DNA from: Bacteroidota bacterium
GTDB lineage: Bacteria > Bacteroidota > Bacteroidia > Bacteroidales > Prolixibacteraceae
Direction of reading: 5' to 3'
NCBI GenBank assembly: GCA_030684645.1
Contig: JAUXUF010000059.1
Location: 1 to 37,031 of the forward strand
DNA length: 37,031 nucleotides
The notes under the pieces are model-generated. The model worked only from the letters and a program-made list of their open reading frames with translations. It made no database searches and had not been told where the DNA came from. The first letter of the stretch is position 1; every line of letters begins with the position of its first letter. Made by a program: the position numbers and the translations under genes. Positions 15,271 through 23,344 of the stretch are shown in pieces.

Positions 15271-16386
15271 TCAAAACTTCTTTAGTAAAAAATCCTGATT
15301 AATAATTAAATAATAGCCAAAGGCAAATGAAAATTTGGTGGTCAGGAAGTCGTAAAGCGCTTCACCCTGGAAGGCAAACCCGATGTCTTTCAAAATAGGT
15401 TGTTTCATCATATAATTGAAGGCTATCTGCGAGCGATCGGTTTGCGAAAGGTTGATGTCTCGGTCGGAAATTGACATGTAAATCCGTTTTCCGTAGGGAG
15501 CAATAAACTGGTAAGCATTCCAGTAGTCGAGCGAAAATTTTCCGAAACGGGTGTCGCCTGCGATAGTTACCGAATAACCATGTCCATTGTCGTAACCATA
15601 AGGCGCAGGGCCATCCGGACATTGGTATCCAACCCAGTGCATATTGAGGTCGATGTTCTTTAAAAACTGATCGCCAACCTTAAAACTTGTTTCCAAACCG
15701 GTAGCGTAATTGTAATGAGTCACCACTCCCAATGGACTTGAATCAATTTCGCCGCCCTGGTGATAAACCAACAACTGAAATGGAATTTTCAAGCTTGTAA
15801 CTGAATTGGAATAAAGTTGGCCACGGCCGCTCAATCCGAATGTAAAATGTTCCTGGTATGGATCACCGGGTAAAATAAACTGTTCCCAGCTCATCCAGTT
15901 TTGGATATTGAAGTATTTCGAATCGTACAGAAACTGAACTCCTTCACGGGGCGCATCCGTCATCATTCGCTCGGGTTCCCAAAGTTGTTTCACCAGCCCG
16001 TGATTGCCATTCTCATTCAGGTTACCAAAAACGACCTTCATCTGATCAAACATTTGGTATTCAGCCGAAAACCAGGGACGGACAATGGTGAAATCATTAC
16101 GGCTGTGGTACCTTAGAAAATGTCCCCCAACATCCAGTTTCAACTTGTCAGAAAACGTGTAGCTCAGTTTGGGTCTGACCCAGGCTCCTGTCCAGGTGTA
16201 ACCATCAACAATGTCGCCCATGTATTCGGTATCATGAAAAAAACTCATGCTCTCAAACCTGAAATTCAGGATTTTCACCTCGGTAGTATCCAATGTTTTG
16301 TATGAATAATTCAGGTCCGAAAGAGATTGTCCGTACAATTGGGTCATCGCCAAAATCAGGAAAAGTATGTAAATGAGTCTTTGCAT
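15271..16386 (-). CDS. Predicted outer-membrane beta-barrel protein of unknown function
   Basis: 371 residues. The signal peptide (MQRLIYILFLILAMTQLYGQ) is followed by alternating aromatic/polar strands (KLSYTFSDKLKLDVGGHFLR, IVRPWFSAEYQMF, KFSFAFGYYLIINQDFLLKKF) and a terminal Phe, as expected for an outer-membrane barrel of roughly 14-16 strands. I recognise no named family; the strands and conserved Trp/Pro positions suggest a ligand-handling barrel. It is followed 232 nt later by the POT-like MFS gene on the same strand, which may be functionally related. The end of a near-identical paralogue remains at 1797-1895. Confidence 0.75.
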   Translation of the reverse strand: MQRLIYILFLILAMTQLYGQSLSDLNYSYKTLDTTEVKILNFRFESMSFFHDTEYMGDIVDGYTWTGAWVRPKLSYTFSDKLKLDVGGHFLRYHSRNDFTIVRPWFSAEYQMFDQMKVVFGNLNENGNHGLVKQLWEPERMMTDAPREGVQFLYDSKYFNIQNWMSWEQFILPGDPYQEHFTFGLSGRGQLYSNSVTSLKIPFQLLVYHQGGEIDSSPLGVVTHYNYATGLETSFKVGDQFLKNIDLNMHWVGYQCPDGPAPYGYDNGHGYSVTIAGDTRFGKFSLDYWNAYQFIAPYGKRIYMSISDRDINLSQTDRSQIAFNYMMKQPILKDIGFAFQGEALYDFLTTKFSFAFGYYLIINQDFLLKKF

Positions 16387-16514
16387 TTTTTCAGGTTGAA
16401 CTATTTATGACCAATTTATAAATTATTAATGACTGCGAAATCTATTCCGTCCGAAAACAGGATAACACTTTGAAAAACATACCAGCGCGGACGGGTTTTG
16501 TCTTCTTTTTCTTT

Positions 16515-16604
16515 CCCAGGGCGTTTCCCTGGGCTATTGTTATATTGCCCTTTCAGGGCAAAAGCTAAAGTAACCCAGAGACCTAAGCTTTCCCCGTGGG
16601 GAAA
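16515..16604. repeat. Three tandem hairpins in the barrel/MFS spacer
   Basis: Three palindromes follow one another: CCCAGGGCGTTTCCCTGGG (16515-16533), TGCCCTTTCAGGGCA (16546-16560) and TTTCCCCGTGGGGAAA (16589-16604). They resemble dispersed palindromic units of Bacteroidota spacers more than a terminator, since no clean T-run follows. The rest of 16387-16618 shows no gene. Confidence 0.6.
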
Positions 16605-16618
16605 CGGGAAGGGGGCTT

Positions 16619-18058
16619 TTATTTTTTCGGAAGAATAAACCGGTCATACAAAAATAAGAGAACTACTGCACTTAAAGCAAGCGAGCTGAAAATAATCCAG
16701 ATAGATTGCGGATGGTAGCTCCTCCACAAAAAATCGGTTAACTGCTGTTGGGTGAAATTCATCTGGCGCGCTGCTTCCTTGAAATAATCTGTTTTGGTAA
16801 CCGAGTCCGAAATTTCAGGAATGGTTAAGCCACGTTTTACAACTTCTGCTTTCAGGAGATAAAGCTTGTCGGCAATTTTTTCGTATGGCGCTCCGGATAA
16901 AAAGCCAGCAATTTGATGCCCCAGTGCAATTGGTAAAAACGAAGAGCCCATGTACAAAGCCTTTTTGTCGGAAGGAGCAATGCTGCCCACATACTCCGTA
17001 TATTTGGGAGAGCTGCCCATTTCACCTAGTCCGAATATCAATAATCCCAACAGGATCATCCATCCGTTTTGAAAGGCAAACATCATACCGAGCCCGCCAG
17101 CCAACACCAAAATACCGCCCATCATGGCATTCAGCGGACGGAACCGCATCACAAAAGATGAAACTGCAATTTGGAAAAGGATAATGAAAAAAGCATCCAT
17201 ACTGCCCAGAGTCAAAGCAATGGAACCTGGTTCAGATCCAATCAATTCGGCCAGCCAGGGAGAAACGGAATGAATCCCATTGTATAAAGTTGCCGTATTT
17301 ACCCAATCGACAACAAAATTTGGAAACGAATAATACAACTGATTAAAGGCCGCCCAAAATACCGACATGATGAGCAAAAACATCGCATAACGCCAGTTGG
17401 TTAGGGTGACAAATATATTTTTGAATGCTTGTTGTATCGTTCTAATTACCCCGGATGTAAGTGCATCACGGGGCGGATCCTTGAAAAATAAAAAGGTGAT
17501 GAGCAGGTTAATCATAATCGAGGCGATCGACAGCAGGAATACGAAGTTCCAGCCTTTCCCCAAAACGATCCCGGCTACAAAAGGTCCGATCCAGCCTCCG
17601 ATATTCACAATCATATAAAAAATGCCAAATCCGATTGAAGCCGTTTCAGGGTTGGTTGTTTTTGAAATCATGGCCGATATAATCGGTTTAAAGAATGCCC
17701 CACCCACACAAATCCAAATGAATGACAGAAAGACCATTCCGAAACTTTCAAAATTCTGGATCATGAAAAATCCTGAAATATAAAGAGTGAAGGCGAGGAA
17801 CAGCACCTTTTTATATCCGACCCGATCGGCAATAGCGCCGGTGATAATGGGCAAAAAGTAGAGCAGCATGGAACCTGTTCCCATGATAATCCCTTTTTGT
17901 TCCGGAGAAAAACCCATTGCACCGGTTTCTTTCGAACCTACCAAAAACAGACCAAAACCCATATAAAAACCATACCAGGCATAGCGTTCGAAAAGTTCGA
18001 TAAGATTTGAAATCCAAAATATGCGGGGATATTTTTTGAAAATTGAAAGTTTAGACAT
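16619..18058 (-). CDS. MFS transporter, POT/PTR2-like (peptide:proton symporter family)
   Basis: 479 residues with about twelve membrane helices. The N-terminal NLIELFERYAWYGF matches the POT signature ExxERFxYYG, and GAIADRVGYKKVLFLAF is the MFS loop 2-3 motif. GAFFKPIISAMISK and GFGIFYMIVNIGGWIGPF correspond to PTR2 motifs. POT members take up di- and tripeptides with protons. Here the central ExxER keeps its charged residues, so proton coupling is plausible, but the overall match is looser than to DtpA-type proteins and the substrate may differ. A cytoplasmic insert carries the motif AEVVKRGLTIPEISD near the C-terminus. Confidence 0.75.
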   Translation of the reverse strand: MSKLSIFKKYPRIFWISNLIELFERYAWYGFYMGFGLFLVGSKETGAMGFSPEQKGIIMGTGSMLLYFLPIITGAIADRVGYKKVLFLAFTLYISGFFMIQNFESFGMVFLSFIWICVGGAFFKPIISAMISKTTNPETASIGFGIFYMIVNIGGWIGPFVAGIVLGKGWNFVFLLSIASIMINLLITFLFFKDPPRDALTSGVIRTIQQAFKNIFVTLTNWRYAMFLLIMSVFWAAFNQLYYSFPNFVVDWVNTATLYNGIHSVSPWLAELIGSEPGSIALTLGSMDAFFIILFQIAVSSFVMRFRPLNAMMGGILVLAGGLGMMFAFQNGWMILLGLLIFGLGEMGSSPKYTEYVGSIAPSDKKALYMGSSFLPIALGHQIAGFLSGAPYEKIADKLYLLKAEVVKRGLTIPEISDSVTKTDYFKEAARQMNFTQQQLTDFLWRSYHPQSIWIIFSSLALSAVVLLFLYDRFILPKK

Positions 18059-18102
18059 TGAGTTTTGCTTAAAAATAAGGTGGCGAAAAGTAGTAAATTT
18101 AT

Positions 18103-18882
18103 CTATCCAGAAACCTGAACTTCGAAGCCAATTTCACGAACGCGAAGGGCAATTTTCTCCAAATCTTCTACCTTCACTTTTTCGAGACCGTCAGCAGGTG
18201 TATCGCGTTCGATCGTATAAATCATCACCTGCGATGGACCGATTTCAGCCAACAGTTTCAGCCATTCAGTCAATTCCGCTTCCGTCGTATTGTCGATGAT
18301 TTCGTTTTGAAATGTACCTCGAAGAAACAAGGTTTGAACGATCACCTTACCCTGAAACAACTTCAGGTTTTCGACAACCTCTTTTAGTTTAAAATTCAAA
18401 TTCGGGCAATCAATTCGCCGGATTGTTTCTTCAATTCCTGAATCCAGCTTCTGAATATTATCTTCTATTTTGCGCAATGCCCTGATAACAGATGCTTTGT
18501 GCAACATGGTGGCATTCGATAAAACCGCAATCCGCGCATTGGGAGTCAACCGGTTGCGAAGTTCGATGGTATCGTCAATAATTCCTTCAAATTCGGGATG
18601 TAAAGTTGGTTCGCCGTTTCCCGCAAAAGTAATCACATCTGGCCATTCATCGTTCCCGATCATGGCAGTCAGCTTTTCTTCCATCTTTTGTCTGACCAGT
18701 TCGCGCTTTGGCAATACGGCTTTTTGTTCCCGTTTTTTGGGGGTCCAGCCACATTCGCAATAAATGCAGTCGAACGAACACACTTTGCTGTCGGTTGGAA
18801 GCAGGTTAACGCCCAGCGAAACGCCCAGGCGACGGCTTTTGACCGGCCCGAATATGATTTGATCAAATAAAAAAGTGGACAT
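18103..18882 (-). CDS. Radical SAM protein of unknown specificity
   Basis: 259 residues. The cluster motif CSFDCIYC (C35, C39, C42; CxxxCxxC) binds a [4Fe-4S] cluster and S-adenosylmethionine. The start IIFGPVKSRRLGVSLGVNLL and VITFAGNGEPTLHPEF match a Bacteroidota radical SAM group related to the wybutosine/elongator-like branch ('GPVxSRRLGxSLGVN'). No auxiliary cluster motif is obvious. The C-terminal half (IYTIERDTPADGLEKV) includes a helix-rich extension. The reaction is unknown. It faces away from its minus-strand neighbours only by 44-53 nt, so co-transcription is possible. Confidence 0.85.
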   Translation of the reverse strand: MSTFLFDQIIFGPVKSRRLGVSLGVNLLPTDSKVCSFDCIYCECGWTPKKREQKAVLPKRELVRQKMEEKLTAMIGNDEWPDVITFAGNGEPTLHPEFEGIIDDTIELRNRLTPNARIAVLSNATMLHKASVIRALRKIEDNIQKLDSGIEETIRRIDCPNLNFKLKEVVENLKLFQGKVIVQTLFLRGTFQNEIIDNTTEAELTEWLKLLAEIGPSQVMIYTIERDTPADGLEKVKVEDLEKIALRVREIGFEVQVSG

Positions 18883-18934
18883 AAACTCAAAGTAAAAAGT
18901 ACAAAGGCAAAAGTATAAAGTTAAAAGGCTCTTT

Positions 18935-19411
18935 TTAAACTATTTTTTTCAGTCTGGCTGTTGGGGTAAAGTGCAATCCGACCAAATCAGTTCCGGTCAG
19001 CAAAAAGATTCCCGGAATTTTCTCGTTTGAAAAGCCTCCTTTCGAGAGCAAAACCTCCGACAGTTCATTCAGTATCTCCGGAATTTTCATTTCCGGAAAA
19101 TGCACCTGAACGCGTTTACCCATATCAATCAGATTTTGAACTGATACCTGATTTTGTCCTTTAACCGACCGAAGAATAACCGACTGAATCAGTTGTTGCG
19201 ATTCAGAAACAGGGATCTGAGCCTTTGTCTTTACAAAAGCATATCCCCAAATTAATATACCATTGTGAAAGGTGAGTTGTGCAATTTCCCGCAAATCTCC
19301 TTGAGTATCAATGACCTGAAGAACAGTACCATCTTCGTCTGCCACCAGGATCGCATTCTTCAGGAAAATTCCGGACTCCGAAACAAGGTAATTGGCCGCC
19401 AGCTTTCTCAT
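18935..19411 (-). CDS. Amidohydrolase-derived protein lacking the catalytic TIM barrel
   Basis: 158 residues. The first about 60 (MRKLAANYLVSESGIFLKNA, then GTVLQVIDT, FHNGILIWGY) match the N-terminal beta-sandwich of MtaD-like amidohydrolases, in which this stretch normally continues into PGFxNxHxHLEL. Here it reads GYAFVKTKAQIPV and the metal-binding HxH is absent. The last about 70 (VQVHFPEMKIPEILNELSEV, KIPGIFLLTGTDLVGLHFTP, ARLKKIV) match the C-terminal end of the same family. About 250 residues of catalytic barrel are missing, yet the frame is open and its start overlaps the DUF4296 gene by ATGA. The protein should fold as the sandwich domain alone and have no hydrolase activity. The family assignment is from memory. 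Confidence 0.7.
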   Translation of the reverse strand: MRKLAANYLVSESGIFLKNAILVADEDGTVLQVIDTQGDLREIAQLTFHNGILIWGYAFVKTKAQIPVSESQQLIQSVILRSVKGQNQVSVQNLIDMGKRVQVHFPEMKIPEILNELSEVLLSKGGFSNEKIPGIFLLTGTDLVGLHFTPTARLKKIV

Positions 19412-19791
19412 TCGGTTCCAACCTTCAATTTATCCTTGGGTTTGAACTGCAGTTCCATTTCGTTTAAATTATTCAGGATCTGAACATGCATTTTTTCATA
19501 CTCCTTCGGATGGCTGGAGTAATAAATAAGAGAGCGGATAAATACCGTATCGGCAACTGAATATTTCTTTAATACCGAATAATACAGGTCTGTTTGCGTC
19601 AGTTTTTTTTTCAGGGCATTCGGATCGCTGAAGTCCGTATTTATTCCCTGAATCAGGTAAATATCAACCATCATCTTTACAAATTCTTCTTTCTCAATCA
19701 GCTTGTCCGGTTTAGGGATAGACGTATTGTAGCAGGATGTAAGTCCGGTAAGAATAGCCGCAAACATCAAGATTCCAATGAATTGTTTCAT
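19408..19791 (-). CDS. DUF4296 lipoprotein
   Basis: 127 residues from the ATG at 19791, chosen because MKQFIGILMFAAILTGLTSC is a clean lipoprotein signal with Cys 20; an upstream in-frame extension would begin inside radA. The mature region PKPDKLIEKEEFVKMMVDIY, LIQG and DLYYSVLKKYSV, DTVFIRSLIYY fits the DUF4296 family, small lipoproteins of Bacteroidota with no known role. It overlaps the amidohydrolase-like gene by 4 nt. A -7 box (TACCTTTG) lies 24-31 nt upstream. Confidence 0.82.
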   Translation of the reverse strand: MKQFIGILMFAAILTGLTSCYNTSIPKPDKLIEKEEFVKMMVDIYLIQGINTDFSDPNALKKKLTQTDLYYSVLKKYSVADTVFIRSLIYYSSHPKEYEKMHVQILNNLNEMELQFKPKDKLKVGTE

Positions 19792-19814
19792 TTTACAATC
19801 ATTTATTTCAGTTC

Positions 19815-19822
19815 CAAAGGTA
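19815..19822 (-). promoter_or_regulatory. -7 box (TACCTTTG) for the DUF4296 unit
   Basis: On the minus strand TACCTTTG matches TAnnTTTG exactly, 24-31 nt upstream of the ATG and in the 58-nt spacer after radA. No TTG is found at the 19-21 nt distance. It suggests that DUF4296 and the downstream gene are transcribed independently of radA. Confidence 0.45.
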
Positions 19823-19849
19823 ATGTGAAAATTTTTACGATCAGTTGCT

Positions 19850-21217
19850 TTAGCTTTTTTTGCTGAATACCTGTCTGAAAAACTCGTCCACGCGGTTGAA
19901 CTGCAAAATTTCAATTTTAAATTTCTGAAGGTTGATTCCTTTTCCGGCCTTGGGTATAAAAATACTGTCGAAACCAAGCTTTTCTGCTTCAGCGATGCGT
20001 TGCTCGAGCCGGTTTACCGAACGTATTTCACCTGAAAGTCCGATCTCCCCGGCAAAGCAAACGTTTTTCCGGATAGGCAGATCGAAATTTGACGAAAGAA
20101 TAGCCGTGATTACCGTTAAGTCGATGCCCGGATCGTCAACCTTGATACCTCCGGCGACATTCAGGAAAACATCTTTGGTAGCCAGTTTAAAACCTGCCCT
20201 TTTTTCAAGAACAGCCAGCAACATGTTGAGCCGCCGCAAATCGAAGCCGGTAGAGGAACGCTGAGGTGTTCCGTATGCTGCCGTGCTTACCAGCGCCTGA
20301 ATCTCGATCAGCAAGGGACGGATACCTTCGATTGACGCCGCAATCGCCGTACCGCTCAGCCCTTCGTGAGCGCGGTTGATGAGCAATTCGGAAGGGTTCG
20401 AAACTTCGCGCAAACCCGAATTGCCCATTTCAAAAATTCCGAGTTCAGAAGTTGACCCGAACCGGTTTTTAATGGCGCGCAGGATTCGGTACATGTACTG
20501 ATTTTCGCCTTCGAATTGCAGGACGGTATCGACAATGTGTTCCAGCACTTTCGGTCCCGCAAGACTACCTTCTTTGGTGATGTGCCCGATCAGGATTACA
20601 GGAACATTGTTTTCTTTGGCGTATTTCAGGATTCCATTGGTACATTCACGGATTTGCCCGACCGAACCGGGTGAGGATTCAATCAGCTCGGTTGAAACCG
20701 TTTGAATAGAATCGATAATCAGTAACTGGGGAACAATTTGTTTGCTTTGGGCGATGATGTGCTCAAGCGAGGTTTCGCTTAAAAAGTAGCAATTTGGATT
20801 TTCCTTTTGAAGACGCTGTGCCCGTATTTTAATTTGCTGAATGCTTTCTTCACCTGAAACATACAATATTTTTTTATTCTTCAGATCCAAAGCCAGCTGC
20901 AAAACCAGGGTCGATTTTCCGATACCGGGTTCACCGCCGATCAAAACCATAGAGCCGGGAACCAGTCCGCCACCCAGCACACGGTTGAGTTCGTGGTTGC
21001 AAGTGTCAATACGTTCGGTATTTTCAGACGAAACTTCGTGTAAAAGTCGTGGTTGATTGCCTGTTCCGGTTAAAAAGGGGGCTGTCTTTTTGTCTTCCCT
21101 TTCCACAATTTCCTCCACAAACGAGTTCCATTCGCCGCACGAATTACACTTGCCAATCCATTTCGGCGATTGTGCCCCGCAATTCTGACAGAAAAAACTG
21201 GTTTTAACCTTGGCCAT
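19850..21217 (-). CDS. radA: DNA repair protein RadA
   Basis: 455 residues. A C4 zinc finger (C10, C13, C24, C27) opens the protein, then Walker A GEPGIGKST at 95-103, LLIIDSIQTV as Walker B, and the RadA-specific KNRFG motif (AIKNRFGSTSE) near 250. A Lon-protease-like domain ends it (ALVSTAAYGTPQRSSTGFD, VNRLEQRIAEAEKLGFD). RadA is a hexameric DnaB-like helicase that drives branch migration during RecA-mediated recombination. All motifs and the length are normal. Confidence 0.96.
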   Translation of the reverse strand: MAKVKTSFFCQNCGAQSPKWIGKCNSCGEWNSFVEEIVEREDKKTAPFLTGTGNQPRLLHEVSSENTERIDTCNHELNRVLGGGLVPGSMVLIGGEPGIGKSTLVLQLALDLKNKKILYVSGEESIQQIKIRAQRLQKENPNCYFLSETSLEHIIAQSKQIVPQLLIIDSIQTVSTELIESSPGSVGQIRECTNGILKYAKENNVPVILIGHITKEGSLAGPKVLEHIVDTVLQFEGENQYMYRILRAIKNRFGSTSELGIFEMGNSGLREVSNPSELLINRAHEGLSGTAIAASIEGIRPLLIEIQALVSTAAYGTPQRSSTGFDLRRLNMLLAVLEKRAGFKLATKDVFLNVAGGIKVDDPGIDLTVITAILSSNFDLPIRKNVCFAGEIGLSGEIRSVNRLEQRIAEAEKLGFDSIFIPKAGKGINLQKFKIEILQFNRVDEFFRQVFSKKS

Positions 21218-21252
21218 CGGGATGATGTTTAGCTTAGTTCACGGAATGCATT

Positions 21253-21780
21253 TTATGATTTTTCAGTCTTTAATTCAGTAGCAAGGAACTTGTTTTTTAC
21301 TTTCTGAATAATTTCTGTAGTCGAAAATCCTTCCGTCAATTCAATGCGTTCAACCCGTCCTCCGGCAGCCAGAACGATGTCGTATCCGGAAATTTCTTCC
21401 AACTGGTATTCGCTGCCTTTCACCAAAACATCTGGTAAAATGCTGCCGATCAGTTCGTAGGGTGTTTCTTCGTCGAACAGGATTACCGCATCGACCATTA
21501 GCATCGAAGCGAGCAAAACAGCCCGCGACTGCTGATCAACGAGCGGACGGTTTTCACCCTTCAGCAATTTTACCGAATAATCGGAGTTCAGACCAACAAT
21601 CAGCCGGTCGCCCAGTTCAGCCGCCTTTGCCAGCGAGTCGATGTGTCCGCGGTGTACCAAATCGAAACATCCATTGGTAAAGACTACCGATTCACCGGCT
21701 TGTTTCCATTGTTTTAAAACAGGACTGAATACCTGATCATTTTCAAATATTTTGGCTTGAATGATTTCTATAGGTGTCAT
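21253..21780 (-). CDS. rfaE2: RfaE2/HldE-type nucleotidyltransferase (heptose-1-phosphate adenylyltransferase)
   Basis: 175 residues from ATG 21780 (MTPIEIIQAKIFEND); an upstream ATG at 21813 would fall inside the panD terminator stem. The cytidylyltransferase-like fold shows FTNGCFDLVHRGHIDSL with the HxGH motif, LIVGLNSDYSV and VLVKGSEYQLEEISGYDIV, ending FSTTEII. The family adds AMP to D-glycero-beta-D-manno-heptose 1-phosphate in ADP-heptose synthesis for lipopolysaccharide core. No separate HldE kinase domain is fused. The product may also serve another nucleotidyl transfer; activity is inferred. Confidence 0.85.
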   Translation of the reverse strand: MTPIEIIQAKIFENDQVFSPVLKQWKQAGESVVFTNGCFDLVHRGHIDSLAKAAELGDRLIVGLNSDYSVKLLKGENRPLVDQQSRAVLLASMLMVDAVILFDEETPYELIGSILPDVLVKGSEYQLEEISGYDIVLAAGGRVERIELTEGFSTTEIIQKVKNKFLATELKTEKS

Positions 21781-21811
21781 TTCAGAAAAAAAGAATTTCG
21801 GCAAAAATAAC

Positions 21812-21845
21812 AAAACCTCATTGCTAACCGAAGCAATGAGGTTTA
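21812..21845 (-). terminator. Intrinsic terminator after panC-panD
   Basis: A perfect 13-bp stem AAACCTCATTGCT (21813-21825) with AGCAATGAGGTTT (21832-21844) has a 6-nt loop. Reading the minus strand it is followed by TTTTGTTATTTTT. It ends the panCD transcript and separates it from rfaE2. Confidence 0.9.
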
Positions 21846-21868
21846 AACTTATCTTTTTCTGATTAAAA

Positions 21869-22219
21869 TTAAATTAAGCTGTTGGTTTCGGTATCAGGGA
21901 AAACCAGCCAGGGCTTAAAGGTTTTGGCTTCTTCAAAATCGAGCTGCGCATACGAAATGATAATGACCACATCGCCAACCGCCACTTTACGGGCAGCCGG
22001 TCCGTTTAAACAGATGACACCAGAAGCGCGTTCGCCTTTGATCACATAGGTTTCGAGGCGTTCTCCATTGTTGATGTTTACGATCTGAACTTTCTCGTTT
22101 TCAATGATATTGGCAGCATCCATCAAATCCTGATCAATGGTAATACTTCCTACGTACTGTAAATTGGCTTCTGTTACAGTAACTTTATGAATTTTCGATT
22201 TGCAAACTTCAATGATCAT
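21869..22219 (-). CDS. panD: Aspartate 1-decarboxylase PanD
   Basis: 116 residues. The proenzyme processing site G24-S25 sits in [10 protein letters not shown]; self-cleavage makes the pyruvoyl cofactor. It converts L-aspartate to beta-alanine for pantothenate. [22 protein letters not shown] is the usual core, with Tyr58 equivalent and the substrate Arg in place. The gene starts 3 nt after panC, so the two form one operon. Confidence 0.97.
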   Translation of the reverse strand: MIIEVCKSKIHKVTVTEANLQYVGSITIDQDLMDAANIIENEKVQIVNINNGERLETYVIKGERASGVICLNGPAARKVAVGDVVIIISYAQLDFEEAKTFKPWLVFPDTETNSLI

Positions 22220-22222
22220 TTT

Positions 22223-23068
22223 TCAGTTTTTAAATTCTATATTATCAATTAACCTGGTTTTTCCGCATTGAACAGCAATACATCCAACTTTCATACAAGG
22301 ATCGTTCCAGTTCATCACTGGCTGAAATGTCAGTTCATTAACAATTTCGAAGTACTCTGTGTTCAGATATTCATTCTTGTTGATACGGTTAATCACCCAA
22401 CTTCGCAATTCTTCTACGTTTAATTCGGTGGTTTTGTTTGTGGCCTCTGACAAGGTGGCCGAAATAAGTACTGAATTTTGACGTTGCCCGGGATTCAGCA
22501 GCATGTTACGTGAACTCATGGCCAATCCATCAGCCTCGCGGATAATCGGACAGGGAATAATCTCGACCGGAAGTTTTAATTTCCTGACCATTTCGTTGAT
22601 GATGGCTAATTGCTGAAAGTCCTTCTGACCGAAAAAAGCTTTGTCGGGCTGAACAATGTCGAACAACCGACTGACCACCTGGGCTACACCGTTAAAATGA
22701 CCGGGTCTGAATTTTCCTTCCATCACCTGTTCCAACATTCCGAAATCGAACTGCCGGGTATCTGGTTCGGGATAAATTTCGTCGGCTTCAGGATTAAAAA
22801 TAAGCTGACAGGCGGTTGGAGCCAGCAAATCAACATCCTTCTGAAGGTCGCGCGGATATCGTTCTAAATCACCTTTGTCGTTAAACTGGGTTGGATTTAC
22901 AAAAATGCTGACAACCACATAATCAGTCTCTTGTCCGGCTTTTTCAACCAAAGAGATGTGACCCTGGTGCAACGCCCCCATGGTAGGAACAAACCCGATA
23001 ATTAATCCTTCTTCCCGTTTGCCGGACAGTATCTTCCGAAGATCGTTTATATGCTTTATTACCTGCAT
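22223..23068 (-). CDS. panC: Pantothenate synthetase PanC
   Basis: 281 residues from ATG 23068 (MQVIKHINDLRKIL); the longer frame to 23113 is rejected because family members start here. PanC condenses pantoate with beta-alanine using ATP. The HIGH-like motif is GALHQGHISLV, with VVSIFVNPTQFNDKGD, FFGQKDFQQL (KMSK-like partner region) and LAMSSRNMLL. It lies with panD, which supplies beta-alanine, and is divergent from the starch-synthase-like gene. Confidence 0.97.
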   Translation of the reverse strand: MQVIKHINDLRKILSGKREEGLIIGFVPTMGALHQGHISLVEKAGQETDYVVVSIFVNPTQFNDKGDLERYPRDLQKDVDLLAPTACQLIFNPEADEIYPEPDTRQFDFGMLEQVMEGKFRPGHFNGVAQVVSRLFDIVQPDKAFFGQKDFQQLAIINEMVRKLKLPVEIIPCPIIREADGLAMSSRNMLLNPGQRQNSVLISATLSEATNKTTELNVEELRSWVINRINKNEYLNTEYFEIVNELTFQPVMNWNDPCMKVGCIAVQCGKTRLIDNIEFKN

Positions 23069-23242
23069 TTTGGAATAAAAATGAGGGTGCAAAGTAAATA
23101 AATAATTCAACACGGTAGCATCCGGAAAAGAGTTGAAGATTGAAGTTTGACGTATAAAACCTCTATCCGGTTAAAAAATGCAGTATTTCAACACCTTAAA
23201 ACTGGCTCTCAAATGCCTGTGGGTATTAAATATCTTTAACAC

Positions 23243-23307
23243 ATATCGGCATATCTTAAGTTTTTTTAAGACCACGGTAACGGCCTGAAATTGAATATTG
23301 CCGATAT
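23243..23307. promoter_or_regulatory. Split inverted repeat ATATCGGCA / TGCCGATAT in the panC-glycosyltransferase spacer
   Basis: ATATCGGCA (23243-23251) and TGCCGATAT (23299-23307) are exact 9-bp inverted copies; the second lies within the -33/-7 spacer of the plus-strand promoter. They could be paired operator half-sites (inference). The rest of the 275-nt spacer has no gene. Confidence 0.35.
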
Positions 23308-23320
23308 TTTACTACTTTTG
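23291..23320 (+). promoter_or_regulatory. Promoter, TTG-N19-TACTTTTG
   Basis: TTG at 23291-23293 and TACTTTTG at 23313-23320, with a 19-nt spacer, match the Bacteroidota consensus well. It lies 25 nt before the ATG at 23345 and should drive the GT5-like gene and DUF4270. Confidence 0.65.
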
Positions 23321-23344
23321 CACAATTAAACTCAGGTGATCTAA

